DNA of 64,000 nucleotides from Bdellovibrio sp. GTDB lineage: Bacteria > Bdellovibrionota > Bdellovibrionia > Bdellovibrionales > Bdellovibrionaceae. The notes below the pieces were generated by a model, which was not told where the DNA came from, made no database searches, and worked only from the letters and a program-made list of their open reading frames with translations. Positions 7,588 to 15,199 of this stretch are shown here, in pieces (within the stretch, counting starts at the first letter, position 1; the number at the start of each line of letters is the position of its first letter). Position numbers and translations under genes: made by a program. Location of the stretch: contig JACMNA010000069.1 in assembly GCA_014378765.1 (NCBI GenBank), positions 1 to 64,000 of the forward strand. Direction: 5' to 3'.

Positions 7588-7641
7588 GCTAATCTGTTCA
7601 TCATCCCCAGAGATAGTACAGTTAATTTGAAGGAGCTTTGA

Positions 7642-10425
7642 GTGTCAGGATCATCTTCCCCCGATTATAAAAATACAATTCGTTTACCCCAGACTGAATT
7701 TCCAATGAAGGGTGATCTGCCAATCAACGAACCTAAAATTATCGCGAAGTGGGAAGCCGATAAAATTTACGAACGATTATTAGAAAAAAATAAAAATAAT
7801 GCCGGCTTTACGTTGCCCGATGGGCCGCCGTACGCGAATGGTTCAATACACATTGGGCATGCGCTGAATAAATCACTTAAAGATTTTATTTTAAAATATA
7901 AATCCATGCAGGGTTTGCACGCTCCATTTATTCCGGGGTGGGATTGTCATGGTTTGCCAATCGAACACAAAGTCATGAAAGAACTTTCGGAGAAAAAAAT
8001 TGTTAAAACCGACCAAGAGGTTTTAGCTTTATGCCGAGCTGAAGCCAGTAAGTGGATTGATCATCAACGCGAGCAATTTAAACGTTTAGGAATTTTAGCC
8101 GATTGGCAACACCCTTACTTAACCATGTCGAAAGAGTATGAAGCTGAAGAGGTTCGTGAATTTGCGCGCGCATTCAAGCGCGGCGTGATTTACCAAGGGG
8201 TCAAACCCGTTTACTGGAATTGGACTTTAAAAACAGCCTTAGCGGATGCTGAAATTGAATATCACGATCACAAGTCACCTTCGATTTATGTAAAATTTGA
8301 AGTAACCGATGCCGGTACTTTAAAAAAACTAGGCTCACCCAAAGAAAAAACTTCGTTTGTTATTTGGACGACAACACCTTGGACTCTTCCTGCGAACGTT
8401 GCGATTTCGCTTCACCCAGATTTTGAATATGCCGTATTTAGCACGGGTTCAGAAAATTTAGTGATTGCGAAAACTTTGAAAGAAGCTTTTGAAAAAGAAA
8501 CTGATTTAAAATTAACTGAAAAATTTGTCATTAAAGGTGCTGATCTAGATTTAGGAAAAGCTCGCCACCCGTTTATTGATCGCGATTCGATTTTAGTTTT
8601 AGGACCGCACGTGACGGCAGATGCCGGTACGGGCGCGGTACACACGGCGCCGGGTCACGGGGTTGACGACTTTAGAGTCGGTATGAAATACAATCTTCCC
8701 GTTTTGAATCCGGTTGATGATGCTGGACTTTATAATGAAGATTTTGCCGAGATGAAAGGGACAAACATTTTTAAAGCGAACCCAATCATCGTTGAACGCT
8801 TACGAAATTCAGGGCACTTGATTAAATTTTCTGAATTTATTCATAGCTATCCCCACTGCTGGCGCTCAAAAACTCCATTGATTTTTAGAACGACGGCGCA
8901 GTGGTTTATGGGCATCGATCAAGAGGCGACTCAGATTCGCGCTAAAACTTTAAAGGCTTTAGACGAAATTCAGTTTTTTCCTGAGTGGGGACACGCGCGT
9001 TTCAAAGCGATGATGGAGAATCGTCCAGATTGGTGTTTATCTCGTCAAAGAATTTGGGGCGTGCCGATTCCAATTATTATTTGTATTGCTACCGGTGAAC
9101 CTTTAGCTGACTACGATATAATGATGAAAGCCGCTGATATCGTCGCCGAAGGTGGTATTGAAGCTTACTATAAAACCGATGCGAATGTGTTAGCCGGCAA
9201 AGCTTGGAAAAAGCCTGCGAACGCTAAGCCTGAATTTGGTTCGCAGGGTTTTAAATTAGGTCGTGATATTTTAGACGTTTGGTTTGACTCAGGCGTTTGT
9301 CATGCGGCCGTGCATTCCAAATATGCGAATCGTGGTTATAAGAATACGCAGGCCGATATTTATTTAGAAGGTTCTGATCAACACCGCGGTTGGTTTAATA
9401 CTTCGATGCTTTCTTCGATGGCGACGACGGAAAAGCCGCCGTTTAAGGCGCTGATCACGCACGGTTTTGTTAATGATTCTCAAGGCCGCAAAATGAGTAA
9501 GTCTTTAGGTAACGTGATTGATCCGAATGAAGTGTCTAGTAAAAGCGGGTCAGAAATTGTGCGGCTTTGGGCGTCTTACGGAGATTATGGTAATGATATT
9601 GGTTGCGGCAAAGAAGAATTAACTCGCGTCACTGAAACATACCGCAAAATTAGAAATACAATGCGTTTTTTATTAGGCTCAACTTCAGATTTCGATTTTA
9701 AAACCGAGCAAATTGCGCCCGCGCAAATGACGCAAGTTGATCAATGGATGTTGCATAAAACGAATGAATTGATCACTGAAGTGACAGCCGCTTACGAGCG
9801 CTATGAATTTTACCGCGTTTACCATTTGCTGAATCACTTTTTTACGGTGACGCTGTCGGCGACTTACATGGATATTTTAAAAGATCGACTTTACACTTGG
9901 AAAGCTAACGGACTTCCGCGCAAGAGTTCGCAGACAGTTCTGCACTTAACCACTTCTGCATTAATACGCATGATGGCGCCTATTTTGTCTTTCTTAGCCG
10001 AAGAAACTTACTCTTACTTTAAAGATAAAACCAAAGACTCTGTTTTCTTAGAAGATTTTCCGAAGGCGAATGCGGCTTGGGCCCAACCTGAGTTAGCCAT
10101 TTTATTTGAAAAAGCCCTAACGGTACGAAGCGACGTACAGAAAAAGTTAGAAGAGTTACGCGCTAGCAAAACAATCGGTTCAAGCTTAGAAGCTTCAGTG
10201 GATATTAAAGCCGAAGGAGATATTTTAACTTCGTTAAAATCAATTCAAGATTTACGCGAGTTTTTCATCGTATCAGAAGTAAAGGTAATGCCTGGTACTT
10301 ATTCGGTGGTGGCGCAAAAAGCGAATGGCGAAAAATGCGTACGCTGCTGGGTGTATTCAGATCAAATTTCTACGTCTGAAAAAACTTTGGGCGTTTGCCC
10401 TAAGTGTGTCGAGGCTTTGACGTGA
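7642..10425 (+). CDS. ileS: Isoleucine--tRNA ligase
   Basis: A 927-aa class I aminoacyl-tRNA synthetase that charges tRNA-Ile. The HIGH signature lies at about residues 71-74 ('NGSIHIGHALN') and KMSKS at about 618-622 ('GRKMSKSLGNV'). The inserted CP1 editing domain has the 'TTTPWTLPAN' segment and a downstream 'GTGAVHTAPGHG' motif that clears mischarged Val. The C-terminus carries a zinc-binding Cys cluster ('CVRCW...CPKC'), giving the standard bacterial zinc form and length. It starts at GTG 7642 after AGGAG (7631-7635). Its TGA overlaps the GTG of lspA (GTGA), the conserved ileS-lspA arrangement. Confidence 0.97.
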   Translation: MSGSSSPDYKNTIRLPQTEFPMKGDLPINEPKIIAKWEADKIYERLLEKNKNNAGFTLPDGPPYANGSIHIGHALNKSLKDFILKYKSMQGLHAPFIPGWDCHGLPIEHKVMKELSEKKIVKTDQEVLALCRAEASKWIDHQREQFKRLGILADWQHPYLTMSKEYEAEEVREFARAFKRGVIYQGVKPVYWNWTLKTALADAEIEYHDHKSPSIYVKFEVTDAGTLKKLGSPKEKTSFVIWTTTPWTLPANVAISLHPDFEYAVFSTGSENLVIAKTLKEAFEKETDLKLTEKFVIKGADLDLGKARHPFIDRDSILVLGPHVTADAGTGAVHTAPGHGVDDFRVGMKYNLPVLNPVDDAGLYNEDFAEMKGTNIFKANPIIVERLRNSGHLIKFSEFIHSYPHCWRSKTPLIFRTTAQWFMGIDQEATQIRAKTLKALDEIQFFPEWGHARFKAMMENRPDWCLSRQRIWGVPIPIIICIATGEPLADYDIMMKAADIVAEGGIEAYYKTDANVLAGKAWKKPANAKPEFGSQGFKLGRDILDVWFDSGVCHAAVHSKYANRGYKNTQADIYLEGSDQHRGWFNTSMLSSMATTEKPPFKALITHGFVNDSQGRKMSKSLGNVIDPNEVSSKSGSEIVRLWASYGDYGNDIGCGKEELTRVTETYRKIRNTMRFLLGSTSDFDFKTEQIAPAQMTQVDQWMLHKTNELITEVTAAYERYEFYRVYHLLNHFFTVTLSATYMDILKDRLYTWKANGLPRKSSQTVLHLTTSALIRMMAPILSFLAEETYSYFKDKTKDSVFLEDFPKANAAWAQPELAILFEKALTVRSDVQKKLEELRASKTIGSSLEASVDIKAEGDILTSLKSIQDLREFFIVSEVKVMPGTYSVVAQKANGEKCVRCWVYSDQISTSEKTLGVCPKCVEALT

Positions 10426-10985
10426 ATTTTGCAGTCAGCCGCAAGTATTTATTGTTAATTACTTTGAGTTGCTTGTTGATCGCCATCGATCAACTAACCA
10501 AGATTTACATTCACACTCAATTTCAACTTCATGAATCGCACGCGGTTATTGAAAACTTCTTTAACATTACTTACGTTAGAAATTTTGGTGCGGCCTTCGG
10601 CTTTTTATCGCAGGCTCCGCCCGCCTTTCGGGAAATATTTTTTTTAATGATGCCTCCCCTAGCCTGCCTGATCATTCTTTATATTTTGCGGGGTATCGAT
10701 GAGCGCGATACCAAGCAAGTTCTTTCATTGAGTTCAATATTTGCAGGTGCGCTTGGTAATTACCTAGACCGTCTGCAGTTTCGCTACGTCATTGATTTTT
10801 TAGATTTTCATATTTACGGAAATTATTCGTGGCCCGCCTTTAATGTGGCCGACATGGCCATTGTGATAGGCGTAGCCTTTCTAATGATTTCGATGCTGAA
10901 AGAAAAAAAATTAGCCGAGCAAAATCGGGTCGATACCCCTGTAGCCGCGCCACCCATAAACGATGTAAAGATGAATGAATTATGA
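10422..10985 (+). CDS. lspA: Lipoprotein signal peptidase (signal peptidase II)
   Basis: A 187-aa inner-membrane aspartyl protease that removes signal peptides from diacylglyceryl-prolipoproteins. It has four hydrophobic segments. 'NYVRNFGAAFG'-like sequence is present (here 'ITYVRNFGAAFGF'), and the two catalytic Asp residues lie in 'GNYLDRL' and 'FNVADMA'. GTG 10422 overlaps the ileS stop and is the natural coupled start; the frame could extend 18 nt upstream but that lies inside ileS. It overlaps lgt by four bases. The substrates are the numerous lipobox proteins elsewhere in this window. Confidence 0.95.
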   Translation: MNFAVSRKYLLLITLSCLLIAIDQLTKIYIHTQFQLHESHAVIENFFNITYVRNFGAAFGFLSQAPPAFREIFFLMMPPLACLIILYILRGIDERDTKQVLSLSSIFAGALGNYLDRLQFRYVIDFLDFHIYGNYSWPAFNVADMAIVIGVAFLMISMLKEKKLAEQNRVDTPVAAPPINDVKMNEL

Positions 10986-11764
10986 TTCCGGAGATTGTAC
11001 TGGGAGCCATTCGGATTCCAACTTTCTTTTTGGTTATCAGCCTCAGCTTAAGTATTTTATTAGTTTTTCTTTCCAAACGCGTTGACCAATTTGGAAAATC
11101 TCGAACGCACGCCTTTAATTTGGCTCTTATTCTTATGGCGGCGGGCTTTATCGGTGGCCGGCTTATGCACGTGTTTTATGAAGACTGGGCTTATTACCGC
11201 GCTGACTTGGTGCAAATTTTATTTTTCTGGAATGGCGGCTTCGTATTTTATGGCGGCATGTTGGCCTGCTTAGCAGCCGCTTGGCTTTATGTAAAATTTC
11301 AAAAATTAAATTTTTTCGAGTGGGCTGATTTTTTTACACCTTTATTATCACTCTCGCACGCCTTAGGGCGCGTTGGTTGTTTGCTGGCAGGGTGTTGCTA
11401 TGGCTCGATGTGTTTACTACCTTGGGCACTTGATAATCGCCATCCCACTGCTTTGTACTTAATCGGTGGTGAACTGATTATTTTTGCTTACGTGCGATGG
11501 TGCGAACGCGCGGTCATTAAAGGATCCGCTAAAATTCCACCCCGCGGTCAACTTTTTATTAAATGGGTTTTCTTGCATTCGTTATTGCGCTTTGAAGTAG
11601 AGTATTTCCGCGATGATTTCCGTGGACATTTTTTTACTTTACCCGCGTTTGGGTCGATTTCAATTTCTCAGATGATTTGCTTGATTTTTATGATGCTGGC
11701 GATTGTTTATTTTATTGTGTCGTCTGAATGGTTGAAAAAACTTTATATCCGCCCGCCGTCGTAA
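10982..11764 (+). CDS. lgt: Prolipoprotein diacylglyceryl transferase
   Basis: A 260-aa polytopic membrane enzyme transferring diacylglycerol from phosphatidylglycerol to the lipobox Cys, the step before LspA. It has about seven hydrophobic helices, 'GGRLMHVFYED', 'GGMLACLAAAW' and the signature region 'HALGRVGCLLAGCCYG', where Cys-rich residues replace the Asn-rich form of enterobacterial Lgt, as in many deltaproteobacterial-type sequences. 'HPTALYLIGGE' follows. ATG 10982 overlaps the lspA stop (ATGA). Its last 53 nt overlap a convergent lipoprotein gene. Confidence 0.93.
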   Translation: MIPEIVLGAIRIPTFFLVISLSLSILLVFLSKRVDQFGKSRTHAFNLALILMAAGFIGGRLMHVFYEDWAYYRADLVQILFFWNGGFVFYGGMLACLAAAWLYVKFQKLNFFEWADFFTPLLSLSHALGRVGCLLAGCCYGSMCLLPWALDNRHPTALYLIGGELIIFAYVRWCERAVIKGSAKIPPRGQLFIKWVFLHSLLRFEVEYFRDDFRGHFFTLPAFGSISISQMICLIFMMLAIVYFIVSSEWLKKLYIRPPS

Positions 11765-11990
11765 TACTAGGCTGGTTCACAAAACTTCCCACCGACGTTG
11801 AAACTTTGTAACCCGCTGCGGTCGTCGCCGTTTGCGTCGCGCCCGAAATTAATTCAGCCGAAGTTTTTCCGAAGAACGGAATCAATCCCACTTCAGCATT
11901 AATGGCTTTTAAGTTAAACGGGTTAGCACACGAGCTAAGCCCCGCAAATAAAACAGCTAGTAGTATTTTATTTAATGTACGTCTGTTCAT
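11712..11990 (-). CDS. Small lipoprotein with duplicated TAGGYKV motif
   Basis: A 92-aa protein with a type II signal peptide and lipobox 'GLSSC' (Cys21). The mature region contains two related segments, 'TTAAGYKVSTSVG' and 'TTAGGYKVFSTIQ', about 22 residues apart. The function is unknown. Its 3' end overlaps the convergent lgt gene by 53 nt. The start ATG at 11990 is followed by a classic basic/hydrophobic signal region, which argues that the gene is real despite its size. It lies downstream of the TonB receptor on the same strand and may be read from that transcript. Confidence 0.65.
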   Translation of the reverse strand: MNRRTLNKILLAVLFAGLSSCANPFNLKAINAEVGLIPFFGKTSAELISGATQTATTAAGYKVSTSVGSFVNQPSITTAGGYKVFSTIQTTQ

Positions 11991-12012
11991 AGCTAACTTA
12001 TCGGTATTCGGC

Positions 12013-12056
12013 GACGAAAGTTAAGGGCACTATTTCGAATTGACCCCTCTTTCGTC
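12013..12056. other. Long inverted repeat between lipoprotein and TonB receptor genes
   Basis: GACGAAAG (12013-12020) is complementary to CTTTCGTC (12049-12056), with a 28-nt centre that could pair further through its G- and C-runs. It lies in the 99-nt gap after the TonB receptor stop. There is no strong T-run. It may be a transcript-end structure or an operator for the lipoprotein gene. Confidence 0.35.
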
Positions 12057-12089
12057 ACCAAAAGCGCCTCAGGGTGAGACGGCAAATTT

Positions 12090-13895
12090 CTAAAAACTGT
12101 ATTCAACCCCGGTCATAACATTTAAGCCTTCGTCATAAAATCCATAGTTGGATTCGTAACGTTGATTAAATAAATTTTGAATTCGCGCAAATACCGCGAC
12201 AGATTCGGTTGCCTTAAAGTCAGCGGTTGTGTGAACTAACGTATACGGCTTTAAATTACCGTAAGTGGTCGAACCCGTTCGATCGCGTCGTTCACCCGCA
12301 TGTTGAATTTCTAAACCTAAACCAATTCGGTTAAACTCTTGGCGAATTTTTAAACTGGCGGTTTTTAATGGCCGACGCGGTAACCAGGCGCCTTGATTTA
12401 AATCTTTGGGTTCTTGATACCCAATGCCTAAATTAATATTCATTCCGATGGGCGCAATGTTGTAACCGGTGACAACTTCGACTCCTTGGGTTTTTGCATT
12501 GTAGGTGTCATAAACCGGTGGAAAGCCTCGAGACATGATCAGGTTTTTAAAGTAAGTTTCAAAAATTGAAAACGAGGTGTAAAAATTTGGTGTCACATTC
12601 TTTTCAAAGGAGACCGAGTAGGTGGTTGAAAGTTCGGGTTCTAAATTTGGGTTACCGTAAGAAGAATAAAGTTGAAAAAGGCTGGGGCGTTTAAATCCCG
12701 TTGAATACTCAAGTCTTAGCATCTCGTAAATCGATAAACCAACTTGATGAGTGGTAATAGTGCTTCGGCCCGGTTCAAAATCTAAACGCTCGCCAAGCTC
12801 GAGCAGCCAGTTTTCAGAAAAAATAACTTCGGCCTTGGTGAAGTAACCCTCATATTTAATTTCTTTGTCGGCACTAAGTATATCAGCATCGTTAAAAATC
12901 ATTCGTTCTTGATTCAGCGTACGACCCATTTTCAAATTGAAGTGCGTCGACTCAACCGGGGTAATTTCTAACCGGGCGGCAAACAATTTTCCAATGTAAT
13001 CTTGCTTTGTGGGAAAGCCCTCTGACGCGAAGACATCTTGTTCAAAAAGTCGCGCGTTAAGTTGATTTGTCACAATTAATTTTGGTTTCATAATTATATT
13101 TGAAGCGCCTAAAATTCCGGTCACGGCGTGCATATAAGTAGAAGTTCTAAATTCATCGGCATCGGCCGCCTTAAAAGATGGATTGGCCGTGGTTGAAATT
13201 TTGGTGCGATCAAAAGAGGTTTGTAATTTCAAAATCGCTTCGACGGAATCGCGATACACCAGCCCCAACTCGGCCGAATCAAGACTAGTGGGATATCTTT
13301 GTTCAGAATCAAGCACGGGCGAGCGAGCCTGTTTTTGCGAATGACTGCCGCGAATTAAAACTCCAAACTGATCGTTAACGGCATAAAGGCCGCCAGCATT
13401 TAAAGCGAATTGGTTGTGATTTCCGGCTTGCGCCATGACTTGGCCAGAAGATTTGATCTCTTTCGGAATTGTATCAATTTTTATAACTCCCACCAGCGCT
13501 TGTCCGCCATAAATAACTGACTGACTGCCTTTAATAACTTCAATTCTTTGTACTGATTTTATATCTAAATCATTTAAATCAAAAGTACGTTGCACGGTGG
13601 TTGAGTCATAAAATGGAATTCCATCAACTAAAATTTGAATATGACTGCCGTCACCGCCGCGCATGAAAATCGAGGTGGGCGTAAAGTTAGATTGCACAAT
13701 TGTGATATTGGCTTGCGTCGCAAGTAAAGTTGTTATGTTACGGGCCCGCGATTTTAGGATTTCTGCTTTATCGATGACGATTCGACTAGAAGAATTAAAT
13801 TTAGTTTCTTTGACGACGGTTTCAAAATCTTGAACGGCGCTAGCTTGTTGATAAAAAAACAAAATAGTGCCGAAAGAGATTAAAAAAAATTTCAT
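12090..13895 (-). CDS. TonB-dependent outer-membrane receptor, BtuB-like
   Basis: A 601-aa protein with a signal peptide ending 'ASA' and, right after it, a TonB-box-like 'DFETVVKE'. The plug domain covers about residues 35-150 ('SIFMRGGDGSHIQILVDGIPF' region, 'RIEVIKGSQSVIYG'). The rest is a beta-barrel of alternating amphipathic strands with 'GFKRPSLFQLYSSYGNPNLEPE' near the start of the last third and a terminal Phe ('GVEYSF'). Size and plug resemble vitamin B12 receptors, but the substrate is not proven. The ATG at 13895 is preferred over the GTG at 13901 because AAGGGG sits at the right distance. There is no cobalamin riboswitch in the short leader. Confidence 0.9.
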   Translation of the reverse strand: MKFFLISFGTILFFYQQASAVQDFETVVKETKFNSSSRIVIDKAEILKSRARNITTLLATQANITIVQSNFTPTSIFMRGGDGSHIQILVDGIPFYDSTTVQRTFDLNDLDIKSVQRIEVIKGSQSVIYGGQALVGVIKIDTIPKEIKSSGQVMAQAGNHNQFALNAGGLYAVNDQFGVLIRGSHSQKQARSPVLDSEQRYPTSLDSAELGLVYRDSVEAILKLQTSFDRTKISTTANPSFKAADADEFRTSTYMHAVTGILGASNIIMKPKLIVTNQLNARLFEQDVFASEGFPTKQDYIGKLFAARLEITPVESTHFNLKMGRTLNQERMIFNDADILSADKEIKYEGYFTKAEVIFSENWLLELGERLDFEPGRSTITTHQVGLSIYEMLRLEYSTGFKRPSLFQLYSSYGNPNLEPELSTTYSVSFEKNVTPNFYTSFSIFETYFKNLIMSRGFPPVYDTYNAKTQGVEVVTGYNIAPIGMNINLGIGYQEPKDLNQGAWLPRRPLKTASLKIRQEFNRIGLGLEIQHAGERRDRTGSTTYGNLKPYTLVHTTADFKATESVAVFARIQNLFNQRYESNYGFYDEGLNVMTGVEYSF

Positions 13896-14009
13896 TGGCA
13901 CCCCTTGACGCTGGTTAAGTTGCGCCCGAAATTTTACAAGATCAACTTTTGTATTTTTTTGAGACTGCGCAGTATGGGTGTTGGCCTATTTCAGTATGTG
14001 TTCAAAGTT

Positions 14010-14041
14010 TTGACAGGTAATAGTTACCTCAGTGGTTATAA
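14010..14041 (+). promoter_or_regulatory. Candidate promoter with palindrome in an over-long spacer
   Basis: TTGACA (14010-14015) is followed after 20 nt by TTATAA (14036-14041). The spacer holds AGGTAA-TAG-TTACCT (14015-14029), a perfect 6-bp palindrome. Promoters with 19-20 nt spacers and a central palindrome are typical of MerR-family control. It lies 59 nt upstream of the Asn-rich lipoprotein gene. Confidence 0.35.
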
Positions 14042-14099
14042 GTTCGTTAGTTAATGGTCTTGGGCTTGAATATATAAATTGTTGAAATAAGGAGTTTAT

Positions 14100-14882
14100 A
14101 TGAAAAACCTTTTAGGTTTAGCCGGATTATTACTAGTAAGTGCATTCTTCGTGGGATGCGGTGATAAAGGCAACGACAACAATAACAATAACAATAACAA
14201 CAACGTAGCGGGCCCTTGCCCTGCTGGTAGTTTTTATTCAAGCAGTGGCTGCATCGGTGTCAACGGAGGCCCGCCTACTCAACCCACATTTCAATTAAAC
14301 AATGGTTTTTACGCTGATAACTGGACAAATACGACTGGAATTACAATCGTCAATTCTCAAAAGATGAAAGACTTTTTTAAATTTGGAATGGGTGTTTGTG
14401 ACCGCGCGGCTTACAACGGTGGAACTTCAGCCTGTGATTCTTATACAGGTGGCCGTTTAGATATGATCATTCAATTTCCAAGTAATGGAATTAATATGGC
14501 CATCGCCACTATCATCGCACAGCCGCGACAACAATCTTGGGGCTCATACCAATATCAATTGCCCTCGGGATGGGGATTTTTAGGCGCGGCCCTTGGTTAC
14601 GCCACCGGTATATGGTTGCCTGATCCAAAATACTATCAAGGGGTTGAGCGAAATCCATTGCGAATTGAAAACATGGCCGTTTCTATTATTAATAACTCCG
14701 CCGGTTTTGAAGCTCGCGGTTACGGCCCGGGTGGCAGTGCCATGGCCGGAACATTATTATCAATTCAGGTTCCGCAAGGAAAAATGGAAGACGCCAGCTT
14801 CAAGTTTAATTTTTTAGTGGGTGATACTGCGGCGGCTCGTGGAACAATGAGACGTTGCCAATATCCTAATTGCGGTTTGTAA
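14100..14882 (+). CDS. Lipoprotein with poly-asparagine tract
   Basis: A 260-aa secreted lipoprotein: signal peptide with lipobox 'FVGC' (Cys20), then 'GDKGND' and nine consecutive Asn residues encoded by alternating AAC/AAT (14178-14204). The globular part has paired cysteines ('GPCPAG', 'SGCIG', 'GVCDRAAYNGGTSACDS', 'RRCQYPNCGL'), suggesting disulfides. The ATG at 14100 follows AAGGAG. No recognisable domain; the localisation as a surface or periplasmic lipoprotein is an inference from the lipobox. Confidence 0.8.
   Translation: MKNLLGLAGLLLVSAFFVGCGDKGNDNNNNNNNNNVAGPCPAGSFYSSSGCIGVNGGPPTQPTFQLNNGFYADNWTNTTGITIVNSQKMKDFFKFGMGVCDRAAYNGGTSACDSYTGGRLDMIIQFPSNGINMAIATIIAQPRQQSWGSYQYQLPSGWGFLGAALGYATGIWLPDPKYYQGVERNPLRIENMAVSIINNSAGFEARGYGPGGSAMAGTLLSIQVPQGKMEDASFKFNFLVGDTAAARGTMRRCQYPNCGL
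14178..14204 (+). repeat. AAC/AAT trinucleotide tract encoding poly-Asn
   Basis: Nine Asn codons in tandem, three of them as AACAAT hexamers. Because the unit is a multiple of three, slippage would change linker length without breaking the frame, a flexible spacer right after the lipid anchor of the lipoprotein. Confidence 0.75.
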
Positions 14883-14894
14883 TACTCAATAATT

Positions 14895-15140
14895 ATGACA
14901 ACGATTCGCGAAGTTAAGTGCCCGCTTTGCGGGCGCTTATCGTTATACGCACCAACTAATCCTTACCGCCCCTTTTGCTCCGAGCGCTGCCGCTTGATTG
15001 ATCTTGGCGAGTGGGCTGATGGCAAGTACGCCATCCCCGTTCATAAAGAAGCCCAATCCTATCAAGAAGAATCAGGTGACGAAGACGAAGCTATTTTATC
15101 TAACAATGACGCTGATGGCGACTCTGAGCCCGAATCTTAA
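14895..15140 (+). CDS. yacG: YacG-type zinc protein (DNA gyrase inhibitor family)
   Basis: An 81-aa zinc-ribbon protein: '[12 protein letters not shown]' and '[15 protein letters not shown]' give the four-Cys zinc site (C-x2-C ... C-x3-C) and the conserved LIDLGxW of YacG, which binds GyrB in Escherichia coli. Full length for the family, with an acidic tail rich in Glu/Asp/Ser. The ATG at 14895 lies 13 nt after the lipoprotein stop with no strong ribosome-binding site, so coupling is likely. Confidence 0.88.
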   Translation: MTTIREVKCPLCGRLSLYAPTNPYRPFCSERCRLIDLGEWADGKYAIPVHKEAQSYQEESGDEDEAILSNNDADGDSEPES

Positions 15141-15199
15141 GCGCTTGTTTTTAAAAATCACAAGAGTATGCTCAAGCCTCTAAGAGGAAAATTTTCAGC

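Noticed and set aside
7497-7641. T-box leader for ileS
   Set aside because: The region is short and explained by an intrinsic terminator of the upstream gene plus a normal ribosome-binding site; no T-box sequence or specifier stem is visible.
12090-13895. Assignment of the TonB receptor as BtuB itself
   Set aside because: Plug and size are similar but no cobalamin genes or riboswitch are nearby, so the substrate is left open.
13896-14009. Cobalamin riboswitch for the BtuB-like receptor
   Set aside because: No B12-box-like sequence and too little space before the divergent promoter.
15141-15199. c-di-AMP riboswitch before the KimA-like gene
   Set aside because: The gap is only 59 nt, far too short for a ydaO-type element, and no matching motifs are seen.
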